A DNA stretch of 64,000 nucleotides from BQJU01 sp965229635 (GTDB lineage Bacteria; Bacteroidota; Bacteroidia; Chitinophagales; Saprospiraceae): assembly GCA_965229635.1 (NCBI GenBank), contig OZ245894.1:3906001-3970000 (forward strand), given 5' to 3'. Shown one piece after another: positions 52,565 through 63,500 of this stretch; position 1 is the stretch's first letter, and the number at the start of each line of letters is the position of its first letter. A model generated the notes under the pieces. It was not told where the DNA came from and did no database searches. It was given only the letters and a program-made list of their open reading frames with translations. Both the position numbers and the translations under genes were made by a program.

Positions 52565-54811
52565 ATGAAACAAATAAGATATTTAATTCATAAGGCTTCT
52601 CTGCTCTTTATTCTTCTGGCGGTCCTCACCGGCAGAGTCAATGCCCAATCTTCCGTGGGAGTAATCGACAGTTTGCAACAAGTGTTGAAGACTTTGGAGG
52701 CGGATACGGCCAAAGCGATGTGTTTGTGCCAACTGGGACACGCCTTCTACAAGAGTGATACCGATTCGGCACTGTTCTACATGACCAAGGGCCTGGCGCT
52801 CGCAGAAGCTTCACAGTACAAAAAAGCGGAGGCCCAGTGCTGTCTCAACCTGGGCATTACTTACTGGGCTAAAGGCGATTACAACACCTCTCAGGACTAT
52901 TACAATCTGGCCATTAAAAGGTTTGAAAACATTGGTGATGTCAACTCCCAGGTGAAGGCCTTGATCAATTTGGGGTATTCAAGTTATTCCATTGGAGAAT
53001 TTGATGACGCCCTTGCCCAATATCTCACGGCCAAAGAATTGGTAAGGCTGGAAAAGGATACCTTGATGTACGCTGGAGTATTACACAACGTTGGGCTGGT
53101 CTATGAGCAGCGCGGACAGCATGTGGAGGCCTTGGAAAACTATCGCATAAGCCTAAATCTCAAACAACAATGCTCTGATCCTTCCTCCAGGGCCTATCAG
53201 GTCTCTACCCTGGGAGCAATTGGAGGAATTTACCAATTTATGAAGGATTACGACCGGGCCAGGGATTATTACCTGCAAGCGTTGAATCTTTCCCGGGAGC
53301 TGGATAATAAAATTGGGGTAATCGTTTTTACCTATAATCTTGGTGTCAACCACCAAAAGGAGGAAAACTACGAAAGGGCGCAATCCCTGATCTATAAAGC
53401 CCTGGAAGAAGCTCAGGCTTATGGTAATCCGACCTATGTGGCTTATTGCTACAATTCTCTCGGAGAAATCAGTACGGCAATAGGAGATTACCCCAAAGCG
53501 GATTCTCTACTGGTCAAGGGATTGGATATTCGCAGAAAACTGGCCGATAAGAATGCACTGACCGTTTCTTTGGCCAGCCTGGCAAAACTGTCCTATAAGC
53601 TTCCTGAGGAGAAAGGTCTAAGTTCCTATCTTGACGAGTTCTTTTCATTACAGAAATATGCCAATCTTGAAGATCAAAAAACCTGCGCTCTGTTACAATC
53701 CAAATTGAAACAAAAAAAAGGGGATTATAAGGAAGCTGTTGTCTTCTTTAAAATGGCAAAAACTTTGGGTGACAGCCTCAACAATATTGAGAAAGAAAGT
53801 GAATTGGAACGCCTGAAGATCGAATTTGATAATGAACTCGATCAGAAAAGCCAGCGACTGGAATTGATGACCAAGGACAGAGCCATTGCTGCGCTGAAAA
53901 ACAGAAATCAGTACCTGTCAATTGTTGGACTGGTGTTGGTGCTTCTGATCGTAAGCGTGCTGGCCATTGCCCTGTTTAGAGGGAGTCAGAAACGCCGGCA
54001 AATGCACCAACAGCTGGCGGTAAACAACGAAAAACTCAGTCAGAGTAAGTACCAGCTGGAGCGGGCAAATGTGCAGTTTGAAAAAGTGAATCAGGACCTG
54101 GAAATGGCTAACAACAGCTTACAACAATTCGCTTTTGCAGCCTCCCATGATTTGAAAGAATCACTGCGATCCGTAACCAGTTTTAGTCAGTTGCTGAGAC
54201 AAAATGTGGAAGCGGGAACGGCTGATAATCAATTGGATAAGTACGTGAACTACATTGTGGACGGCAGTACCCGAATGCGGAAAACGCTCGATGATCTTCT
54301 ACAATATTCAGATATTCCAGCCGAGCATTCACCGCCGGAAATTTTACAATTATCATCTCTGATTCGTTCGCTGGAGTTGCAGATGGTCAACCAGGGGCAA
54401 TTGCCACAAGACCACTATCTGACATTGAAAGACTTTCCTCCGATTTTTGCCGAAAAGAAATTGGTCAAACAGTTATTTTTTAATCTTTTGGATAATGCGG
54501 GGAAATTTCGGCAGGAGAATCGGATTTTGAATATAGAAATTGGTTTGCTCGCCAATAAGGAAAAGACGAACGTATTTTACTGTAAAGACAATGGTATTGG
54601 CATTGAGCCGGCGTATTTGACCTACATTTTTGAACCGTTTCGAAGGTTAGACAATCGCACCAAGCAAGGTGCCGGTCTAGGATTGGCTGTAGCCAAAAAG
54701 ATAGTTAGAAAATACGGTGGTGAAATATGGGCTGAGTCTCAGCTCAAACAGGGGGTGACCATCTATTTTACCTTACCTGAAGCGTTCCCTCCTTCAGATA
54801 CCGAAAATTAG
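52565..54811 (+). CDS. TPR-sensor histidine kinase (active-type paralogue)
   Basis: About 748 residues from the ATG at 52565 (MKQIRYLIHKASLLFILLAV...NAQ); a TTG at 52556 adds three residues. It has the same layout as its neighbour: signal peptide, TPR units (AQCCLNLGITYWAKGDYNTS, AGVLHNVGLVYEQRGQHVEA), one membrane helix (about 455-475), a coiled coil, HisKA and ATPase domain. The H-box is FAFAASHDLKESL with His528. The ATPase has QLFFNLLDNAGKFRQ, KDNGIGIEPAYLTYIFEPF, and GAGLGLAVAKKIV. No response regulator is nearby. Two genes (GT2 and GltB-like) follow at 4 and 3 bases. Confidence 0.92.
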   Translation: MKQIRYLIHKASLLFILLAVLTGRVNAQSSVGVIDSLQQVLKTLEADTAKAMCLCQLGHAFYKSDTDSALFYMTKGLALAEASQYKKAEAQCCLNLGITYWAKGDYNTSQDYYNLAIKRFENIGDVNSQVKALINLGYSSYSIGEFDDALAQYLTAKELVRLEKDTLMYAGVLHNVGLVYEQRGQHVEALENYRISLNLKQQCSDPSSRAYQVSTLGAIGGIYQFMKDYDRARDYYLQALNLSRELDNKIGVIVFTYNLGVNHQKEENYERAQSLIYKALEEAQAYGNPTYVAYCYNSLGEISTAIGDYPKADSLLVKGLDIRRKLADKNALTVSLASLAKLSYKLPEEKGLSSYLDEFFSLQKYANLEDQKTCALLQSKLKQKKGDYKEAVVFFKMAKTLGDSLNNIEKESELERLKIEFDNELDQKSQRLELMTKDRAIAALKNRNQYLSIVGLVLVLLIVSVLAIALFRGSQKRRQMHQQLAVNNEKLSQSKYQLERANVQFEKVNQDLEMANNSLQQFAFAASHDLKESLRSVTSFSQLLRQNVEAGTADNQLDKYVNYIVDGSTRMRKTLDDLLQYSDIPAEHSPPEILQLSSLIRSLELQMVNQGQLPQDHYLTLKDFPPIFAEKKLVKQLFFNLLDNAGKFRQENRILNIEIGLLANKEKTNVFYCKDNGIGIEPAYLTYIFEPFRRLDNRTKQGAGLGLAVAKKIVRKYGGEIWAESQLKQGVTIYFTLPEAFPPSDTEN

Positions 54812-54815
54812 AATT

Positions 54816-55742
54816 ATGTTATCGGTATTGATACCGGTTTACAATTTCAATGTAGTATCGTTGGTTACTACACTAGACAAGCAGTGCCGGGAAGCAGCAA
54901 TCCCTTACGAAATTCTTTGTTTTGATGACGGCTCTCCTGCTGCCTTCCACGAAGCCCATCAGAAAGCATTTTCCTCAATGCCGCAAGTCCGTTATTCACA
55001 GTTACCCGAAAATGTTGGACGGTCGCGCATTCGCAACCTTTTAGCGGAGGCAGCGCAATTTGACTACCTGCTATTTATGGACTGCGATTCCGGAGTGGTT
55101 TCTGAACAGTACATTCAGCAATATTTGGAGCATCTCCAGCCTGCAGTTTTGCTCTATGGAGGTAGAATATATCAGGATTTTCCTCCTGAACAAGCTCAAT
55201 ATTTCTTCCACTGGTATTACGGGCGTAATCGTGAACAAGTTCCTGCTGATGAGCGAAAAAAGCAGCCTTATCACAGTTTTATGACCAATAATTTTCTAAT
55301 AGCACGGCGTATCTTTCTAGAAATAAGATTTGACGAAAGTCTACGCGAGTATGGACATGAAGATACGCTGTTTGGCCTGGAGCTCCAGCTGAGGAAAGTC
55401 CTCATTTTACACCTTAACAATCCGCTAAAGCATCTCGGCTTAGAGGAACAAGCTGTCTTTCTCCAAAAGAGTAATCAGGCCATCATAAACCTCTATCGTA
55501 TTGCCGAAAAACATCCGCAGTTGTCAACGCGCCTGTTGGATACCTTTCGGAAGGTAAAACGCCTTGGCCTGGCTCAAACTTTTCGCTGGCTGCTGAACCA
55601 GTTGCATCCTTTCCTGTTGAGAGGGTTGAGGCCTCCAAAGCCTAATTTGCTCTATTTTGATCTTTATAAATTGAGTTTATTGTTGAATGAGGATCGCGAT
55701 TCCCAAAAAAATGATAAATTCAAGGCTAAATACCGCACGTAA
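54816..55742 (+). CDS. Family 2 glycosyltransferase
   Basis: 308 residues. The GT-A start is LSVLIPVYNFNVVSLV, with the nucleotide part CFDDGS and the metal motif LLFMDCDSG (about residue 88), then NNFLIARRIFLEIRFDE and GHEDTLFGLELQLRK, which are typical of GT2. It transfers a sugar from a nucleotide sugar to an unknown acceptor. It starts 4 bases after the kinase stop and ends 3 bases before the next gene, so all three are likely one transcript. Confidence 0.9.
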   Translation: MLSVLIPVYNFNVVSLVTTLDKQCREAAIPYEILCFDDGSPAAFHEAHQKAFSSMPQVRYSQLPENVGRSRIRNLLAEAAQFDYLLFMDCDSGVVSEQYIQQYLEHLQPAVLLYGGRIYQDFPPEQAQYFFHWYYGRNREQVPADERKKQPYHSFMTNNFLIARRIFLEIRFDESLREYGHEDTLFGLELQLRKVLILHLNNPLKHLGLEEQAVFLQKSNQAIINLYRIAEKHPQLSTRLLDTFRKVKRLGLAQTFRWLLNQLHPFLLRGLRPPKPNLLYFDLYKLSLLLNEDRDSQKNDKFKAKYRT

Positions 55743-55745
55743 TTC

Positions 55746-57332
55746 ATGAGAAACGAGTTCGTTGTTTTTTCCATTCTTAGCCCATTAATCATTGCATTAC
55801 TCGCTTACTTTATTTCTCCCAATTGGTGGTGGATGATGATCATCATTGGCCCCCTGATCATACTGGGGTATTACGATATGGTTCAGGCCAGGCACGCCAT
55901 CATGCGCAATTTCCCTATTTTAGGGCGTGGCCGTTATATTATGGAAGAACTTCGTCCGAAGATGTATCAGTATTTTATTGAATCCGATACCAATGGACGT
56001 CCGTTGAATCGCGTCTCACGGTCGGTAGTGTATCAACGGGCCAAAAGAACGCTGGATACCTCTCCATTTGGTACCCAACTAGATGTTTACGACGAGGGAT
56101 ATGAATGGATGAACCACTCCATCGCCGCATTAGATGCCCATAAGATGGAGCCGCATCCACGAATTGAAGTGGGTAAGGAGCTTTGTGCCAAACCGTATCA
56201 GTCGAGCCTCTTAAATGTTTCGGCAATGAGCTTTGGCTCGTTGAGTAAGAACGCTATCGAAGCACTTAATGGCGGGGCCAAGATCGGAGGGTTTGCCCAT
56301 AATACTGGAGAAGGAGGCATCAGTAGCTATCATCGTAAGCCAGGCGGAGATCTGATTTATCAGGTGGGAACGGGATATTTTGGTTGTCGAACCAAGGACG
56401 GTAATTTCTCACCGGAGAAATTTCGTGAGACCAGCCAAAATGAACAGGTGAAAATGATAGAGCTAAAGCTGTCACAAGGGGCCAAGCCAGGACATGGAGG
56501 GATCCTGCCGGCCAAGAAAAACACTCGTGAAATTGCAGAAATCAGAGGAGTAGAAGTAGGTACTGACGTTTTGTCGCCGCCATTTCACAAGGCCTTTTCA
56601 AGCCCTGTTGGGCTACTGGAATTGCTTACCTCCATGCGGGAGTTGTCGGGTGGCAAACCTGTGGGATTTAAGCTATGTATTGGGCAGCGTAGTGAATTTA
56701 TAGGTATCTGCAAAGCAATGGTGGAAACCGGGTTACGCCCCGATTTTATTACGGTAGATGGTGGTGAAGGAGGCACCGGTGCCGCTCCTCCCGAGTTTTC
56801 TGATTCGGTGGGAATGCCGTTTAAGGAAGGCCTGGTTTTTGCTTATGATGCACTTAATGGATTTGGTCTCAAGGACAATATCAAGCTGTTTTCCTCCGGA
56901 AAGGTGATTAGTGGTTTTCATTTATTTCGGGCACTGGGCCTCGGTGCAGATGCCTGCAACAGCGCCCGTGCAATGATGCTGGCATTGGGATGTATTCAGG
57001 CACTGGAATGCAATAAAAATACTTGTCCGACAGGAGTTGCCACTCAAGATCCTGAATTGGTGAGTGGATTGGTGGTGAAAGATAAGAAAGTACGGGTTGC
57101 CAATTTTCACAAGGAAACCATGAAGAGCTTTGTAGAGCTCATGGCTGCCGCAGGCATCAGTGATCCCAAAGATATCAATAGGAGCCACATTTATCGCCGT
57201 ATTAGCATGGCGGAAACCCGCAGGTATGACGAAATTTTTCCATACTTGCCAGTTGGTAAGTTGTTGAATAAGAGTGATATACCAAAAGAGTGGATTGCTG
57301 ACTGGACATTAGCCAGTGCTGAACGCTTTTAG
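55746..57332 (+). CDS. FMN-binding glutamate-synthase-family protein (GltB-like, membrane-anchored)
   Basis: 528 residues. Two membrane helices at the N-terminus (about 8-45) are followed by the FMN and iron-sulfur domain of glutamate synthase: MSFGSLSKNAIEALNGGA, NTGEGGISSYHRKPGGDLIYQ, KPGHGGILPAKK, VDGGEGGTGAAPPEF, GADACNSARAMMLALGC, and the cysteines CNKNTCPTGVATQDP. The glutaminase domain of classical GltB is absent, so it probably uses another amino donor or substrate. Confidence 0.92.
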   Translation: MRNEFVVFSILSPLIIALLAYFISPNWWWMMIIIGPLIILGYYDMVQARHAIMRNFPILGRGRYIMEELRPKMYQYFIESDTNGRPLNRVSRSVVYQRAKRTLDTSPFGTQLDVYDEGYEWMNHSIAALDAHKMEPHPRIEVGKELCAKPYQSSLLNVSAMSFGSLSKNAIEALNGGAKIGGFAHNTGEGGISSYHRKPGGDLIYQVGTGYFGCRTKDGNFSPEKFRETSQNEQVKMIELKLSQGAKPGHGGILPAKKNTREIAEIRGVEVGTDVLSPPFHKAFSSPVGLLELLTSMRELSGGKPVGFKLCIGQRSEFIGICKAMVETGLRPDFITVDGGEGGTGAAPPEFSDSVGMPFKEGLVFAYDALNGFGLKDNIKLFSSGKVISGFHLFRALGLGADACNSARAMMLALGCIQALECNKNTCPTGVATQDPELVSGLVVKDKKVRVANFHKETMKSFVELMAAAGISDPKDINRSHIYRRISMAETRRYDEIFPYLPVGKLLNKSDIPKEWIADWTLASAERF

Positions 57333-57344
57333 AAGGGATTTCCT

Positions 57345-57375
57345 GTAAAACCCCTGACGGTTTACCTGATTTTTC
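57345..57375 (+). terminator. Weak terminator after the GltB-like gene
   Basis: GTAAAACC and GGTTTAC can pair with one bulged base, followed shortly by ATTTTTC. Moderate support only. Confidence 0.4.
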
Positions 57376-57410
57376 GTTTCGTACAGTAGGCCAATTCTAA
57401 AATAAAAATC

Positions 57411-57418
57411 TATATTTG
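57411..57418 (+). promoter_or_regulatory. -7 box upstream of the giant adhesin gene
   Basis: TATATTTG matches TAnnTTTG. The leader would be about 168 bases long before the ATG at 57593. No clear -33 TTTG lies at the right distance. Confidence 0.45.
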
Positions 57419-57592
57419 CGGAATATTCACGCATAGGTAATTAGCTGTTGACTGATTAGTAATTATTTAATTTTTCAAACCCCTGTCAACTGTGCTCTCT
57501 TAAAAACTCTGAATTTCCCATCCCAAGGAATCAGTCATAAACCCAAACAACTTAAAAGCAGGGGCTAGAAAGCAGTCAATTAAAAAAAGGAT

Positions 57593-60500
57593 ATGAGAGC
57601 ACTTACACTGATGTTTGGCCTTACGGTCGCCTCTTTTCTATTGCCCAATTTTGTACTTGCCCAACCCGGACCAGATTGTGCTTCGGCTATGGTTGTTTGT
57701 TCCAATAGTGCAATTAACTTTACTCCCACGGGAGGAGGTATGAACGACTTCGCAAATGGAGGTAGCAATAGCGGATGTTTAGTATCCGGAGAACACCAAA
57801 GCGCCTGGTTTTATTTTGAATTTCAGGATGGTATGCCTCCCAATAGTATTTTCGATTTTGTCATTGACCCTACCGGTGGTGGTGGAGAAGACTACGATTT
57901 TGCCCTCTTTGGGCCGGATGTAGAATGTGGCAATTTGGGATCACCGATCCGTTGTAGTTATGCCGGTCCCGGCTGTGGTTTTTGTCCACAAACCGGATTG
58001 GGCATGGGAGCAGGTGATGTCTCCGAGGGAGCAGGTGGTGACGGCTTTGTGTCTTCACTGACCGTACAGCCCGGACAGGGATTTTTCCTTTTGGTCGATA
58101 ATTTTTCTTCTTCAAATATTGGCTTCGACCTCAACTTTTCGGGCTCTGCAGCGCCATTCCTCGACTGTACCGCCAATCCAACCTGTGAATTGGGTGTAAC
58201 AGTAGATCCTGATATAACAGTATGTGCCGGAAGTGCTCCGATGGTACTCAACTCCATTGTAACTGGTAATGTTGGAGCCGTCAATTATTCCTGGACAGCT
58301 ACTGGTGGTGGATTGGCTTATTTGAGTAATCCAACATCTCCCACGCCAACCCTCACTCTACCACCTAACTTTTCCGGGTCAATCACTTATACCTTGACGG
58401 TCATGGATGATCTTTGTGATGATATGGCTTCTTTCACAGTGACCTCTGTGGCGGCACCTACGGTCAGCATTTCCGGGGAATTGAGTTTTTGCGTAGGCAA
58501 TTTTACTACCCTGGATGCAGGTCCGGGCTATTCGTCCTACACCTGGTCGCCCAATGGCTCAGGGCAAACAATAACGGTTACTTCTCCTGGTACTTATTCG
58601 GTAACGGTCACCAATTCGGCCGGCTGTCCGGCATCAGCGACTGTGACTGTCATTCAAAACCCGGGACCGATGCCGGTGATTATTGGTGATGCCACCGTTT
58701 GCCAGGGAGGAAGTGCTACGCTGCAAACGGATCCGGGATATGCTACTTATGAGTGGTCAAATAGTACTTTTGGGCAGAGCACGGAAGTGTTTTTCCCGGG
58801 TACCTATTTTGTGACGGTCACCGATGGCAATGGTTGTGAGGGTGTAGCCCAATTTGATGTATTTCATTCCGATGGGCCCATCGTAAATATAACCGGAGAT
58901 CAGGTGATTTGTGACGGCCAGGAAACCACGCTTGATGCCGGTTTTGGGTACACCAATTACCAATGGTCAACTTCTGATCCAACACAAACGATTACCATCG
59001 ATGAACCAGGTTTTTATTCGGTAAGTGTTACTGATGCTGATGGATGTATCGGTAATGGTTCGATTGATGTGTTTCCTGCTCCATCACCCGACCCGGAGAT
59101 TATCGGACCAAGTGGTATTTGTGCAGGATCAACGGCGACGCTCACTCTGGATGCTAATTATTTGACATATTTATGGTCTGATTTTTCCAGTGGGTCTACG
59201 TTAAATATCGATGCACCTGGTACATATGAAGTGACGGTCACTAATCTCGATGACTGTGAAGGTGTTGCAACAATTACTATCGAAGAAACAATGGCTCCAG
59301 AACCTACTATTACCGGTACGCTGGCCATTTGCCCGGGAGAATCCACCATCCTGGATGCCGGACCTGGATACCAGTCTTACGAATGGTCGGATGCTAATAT
59401 GACCACCACTCAGACACTGACAGTCTCTCAACCCGGGACCTATACTGTGACGGTAGCGGGCGGAAATGATTGTTTCGGTTCAGCTTCAGTGACAGTAACC
59501 GAAAACCCGGTGCCCAATCCAAGTATTATGGGCGATGCCATGATTTGTAGCGACGGCAGCACCACCTTGGATGCAGGAGGCGGTTTTGCGACTTACTTGT
59601 GGTCGACAGCAGAGGAAACGCAGACCATTGACGTAAGTAACCCAGGTACCTATACTGTGACGGTAACCAATGGCCCCGGTTGCGAGGCTACTGCCTCCTT
59701 TACAGTGAGTAACTTCCCTGATCCAACGCCACAAATTACCGGTGATGATCAAATCTGTCCGGATGGAGGGGAGACTACCCTTACGGCCACCGGAGGATAC
59801 ACTAGTTATATGTGGTCATATAATGCAGCGTCTACGCAGTCAATCACCGTTTCGGAACCGGGAACTTATACCGTATCAATTGTAGATGGCAATGGTTGTA
59901 CCGCAGAAACTTCATTCGAGGTGACGACTTTTACACCACCTACACCACAGATATCTGGTGATTTGTTCTTGTGTCCGGGAGAAGTGACAACCCTGACGGT
60001 GGGCAGCTATGCTTCCTATATCTGGAGTGAGGGCAGTATGAGTGATTCACAGGAAATTTCAGCGGGAGGAACCGTAAGTGTCACCGTTACCGACGCTAAC
60101 GGCTGTACCGGAGTGGCGGAAGTTGAAGTGGAAATGGATCCTGCCTTTTCGGTAAATATCACCGGAGACGAAGGGTTTTGCGCCGGTAGCTCGGCTTCGT
60201 TGGATGCCGGATCAGGATATGCGGAATACCTGTGGAGTACCACCGAGGTCAGCCAGACGATTATAGTAGATCAACCTGGTCAATATAGTGTAACTGTAAC
60301 CAATGCCAGTGGCTGTCAGGCCGAAGGTACATTTGATGTTCAGATGTATGATTTGCCTACAGTTGATATTACCGGAACCTTTGTTTATTGTCCAGGTGGA
60401 GCGGCAGAACTCATCGTAGCGCAAGATTTCGCGCAATATCAATGGTCAACCGGTGACGAAACTTCTCAGATACTGGTTTCAGAGGAAGGTACGGTTGATG

Positions 60501-63500
60501 TGACCGTCACTGATGCCAATGGCTGTCAGGCTACCGATCAGGTCAATGTCACCCTGCTTGATGAATTAGAACCTGTTATCCTTGGTGATCTGGAATATTG
60601 TGAGGGTTTGTCAACTACCCTAACGGTAGATGAGACCTATTCTACCTATACCTGGTCAAACACTGATCAGACGCAGAGTATTGAAGTAAATCAGCCAGGC
60701 AGTTATACCGTATCAGTGACCGATAATTTTGGCTGTGCCGGAGAAGCCACCGTGAATGTGGTTGAAAATGCCAATCCCGTGGTGGATATCGCTGGTGATG
60801 ACTTAATATGTGTTGAAGGAAATACAACACTAAATGCAGGAGGAGGCTATGTCGATTACCTTTGGTCAGATAGTACCACTTCACAAACTTTATCGACCAG
60901 TACTCCGGGGATTTACGGAGTAGAAGTAACTGATAATAATGGCTGTATCGGTACGGGAACCTTTGAAGTGAGCAATCATCCTGTCCCACAGCCCGAAATC
61001 CTGGGACCCGATCAGTTTTGTCCTGGAACTTCAGCCACAATCAGTGGTAGTGAAGGTTACGATAGCTATACCTGGTCCACCAACTCCACGCAGATGGAGA
61101 TTACTGTAACCAATCCGGGGACTTACGACCTGGAAGTGATCGACAGTAATGGCTGTATCGGTAATACTTCGATGGATATAACCGAGTTTGCCACCACCGA
61201 TCCGACCATAGACGGCTCCTTGCAATACTGCCCGGGAACCAGCACACAGCTGGATGGCGGAGCCGGATTTGTAGATTACGAATGGTCTAACCAGGAGGTG
61301 GGGCAACAATTGACGGTGACTACTCCGGGCAACTACGGATTGACAGTCACCGATGCAAATGGTTGCCTGACCAGCGATCAGGTGACGGTCAGTGAATTTG
61401 TGGTAACCGATCCAACTATTGATGCTTCGGCAGGCTTTTGTACCGGTTCGGATACGACCCTCACGGCTTCCGCGGGCTATGATGCCTACATGTGGTCGAC
61501 GAATGAAACTCAACCGGCTATCACAATCGATGCTGGAGGAGACTACGGCCTGACGGTAACCGACAGCAATGGATGTAATACCAACACAGAGGTGACCATT
61601 GATGAATACGACTTGCCCGTAGTGACTATTGGCGGGTCGGCCAGCTTCTGTATTGGAAGTTCTACCACTTTGAATGCAGGCGGAACGTACGCAGCGTATA
61701 GCTGGTCAGATAATTCGACTCAACCTACATTAATGGTTGATATTCCGGGACAATACGGCTTGACAGTTACCGATAATAATGGTTGTGAAGGCGAGGGTGT
61801 CATTGATGTAACGGAAGATGTTGAATTGAGCCCGGTCATTTCCGGAGCTCTGGCTTATTGTGAAAATGGATCTACCATCCTGGATGTCGGCGAGGGATTT
61901 GCCAATTATCAGTGGTCAAATAACACCAATGACCAGACATTGGAAGTAACGCAACCGGGTACCTACAGTGTAACCGTATCGGATGGGGATGGTTGTTTTG
62001 GTGACACCATCGTAACGGTGATTGAAAATCCATTGCCGGAACCGAATATAATTGGTGAGTTGGGCTTCTGTCCAGAAGCGAGTACAATGTTGGATGCGGG
62101 AGCGGGCTACGATGATTATACGTGGTCAAATACAGCAGACGATCAGGTAGTCGAGATCACAGAACCGGGTGTTTACACGGTTACGGTTACGGATGGCAAT
62201 GGTTGCAGCGACTTTACTTCAGTAACGGTAGAAGAATATCCCTTGCCGCAATTCTCGATCAGTGGCACAGATTATTTCTGTTTTGGCGACCAAACCGAAT
62301 TGAGTGTTGAAACTGGCTTTGCCGGCTATGTGTGGACGGATGGTACCCAATCAAATACCATCACCATCAACGAATCTAGTACGGTAGGGGTAACAGTTAC
62401 CAATGACTTTGGCTGTACTTCGGAGGACAATATCGCTATTCAGGAAATTGCCTTGCCGGAGGCTGATGCCGGAGGTGATCAATTTATGGATTGTGATGAA
62501 AGAGAGGTGACTCTTGGAGGAAATGATACAAGTGAGGGACCAAATTATACCTATCAGTGGCAAGGTCCGGGTATCGATGCCCAAAATGAAAATGACCTTG
62601 CTCCGGTGGTAACCGAAAGTGGAAGTTATACCCTGGTGGTGACCGATGAGCAATATGGCTGCGTTTCCGAAACTGCTGCAACGGAGGTTGAGGATTTGGC
62701 CTATGTGCCGGTTGTTGTATTGGAAGTTTCGGATGAATTGGATTGTTTGACGAATACGGTATTTATTGATGGTACGAATTCCACAACCGGGCCTGACATT
62801 GTGTACAGTTGGTATGATGAGAATGGCGTGCCGATTTCGGATGCCAACGGCAATACCCTCACAGTGAGTACTGCTCAGCTCTATATCCTGGAAGTGTATG
62901 ACCTGGTGACTGGATGTAATGCACAAGACAGCATTGAAGTGCTCGAAAATGAGGAATATCCGATTGCTCTGGCAGGAACAGCTCAGCATATAGATTGCTA
63001 CGAACCCAGTGCAACACTGGATGGCACTGCTTCTCAGGAAGGGCCAACAATTATCTACCAGTGGGTAGCGCTGGAAGGAGCTATTGCTTCCGGAGCCAAT
63101 ACCAATAGCCCAACAGTGAATGAGCCGGGCGTTTATGAATTGACGGTAATCGACGAGCAAAATGGCTGTATGAATAGTGATACCGTAACGGTAACCCAAG
63201 ATATAGAACCACCGGTAGCCGATGCAGGCCAAACGAAGGAACTGGACTGTCTGAATCCAACGGTGAGCCTCGATGGTACGGGGTCTTCACAGGGAAGCAT
63301 CTATACCTATCAGTGGAGCTTAAATGGCTCAAGTGTTCCTGACCTCACCAACACGGAAATTACAGTGGAACAACCTGGCGACTATAGCCTTTTGGTGACC
63401 AATACCGTAAATGGCTGTACCGCTACCGATGTGGTTGCTGTGACGATCAATGAGGCGATACCATCGGGAATGGCGGTGTCTGTTGATGATCCAACCTGTT

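Noticed and set aside
58466..62462. Regular 210-base periodicity that might suggest a CRISPR or satellite array
   Set aside because: The period is in frame and encodes 70-residue Ig-like units; the DNA itself is not conserved between units as in CRISPR repeats.
62351..63232. Long minus-strand open frame (293 codons) inside the adhesin
   Set aside because: Antisense shadow of a repetitive Gly/Thr/Val-rich gene; no protein-like features.
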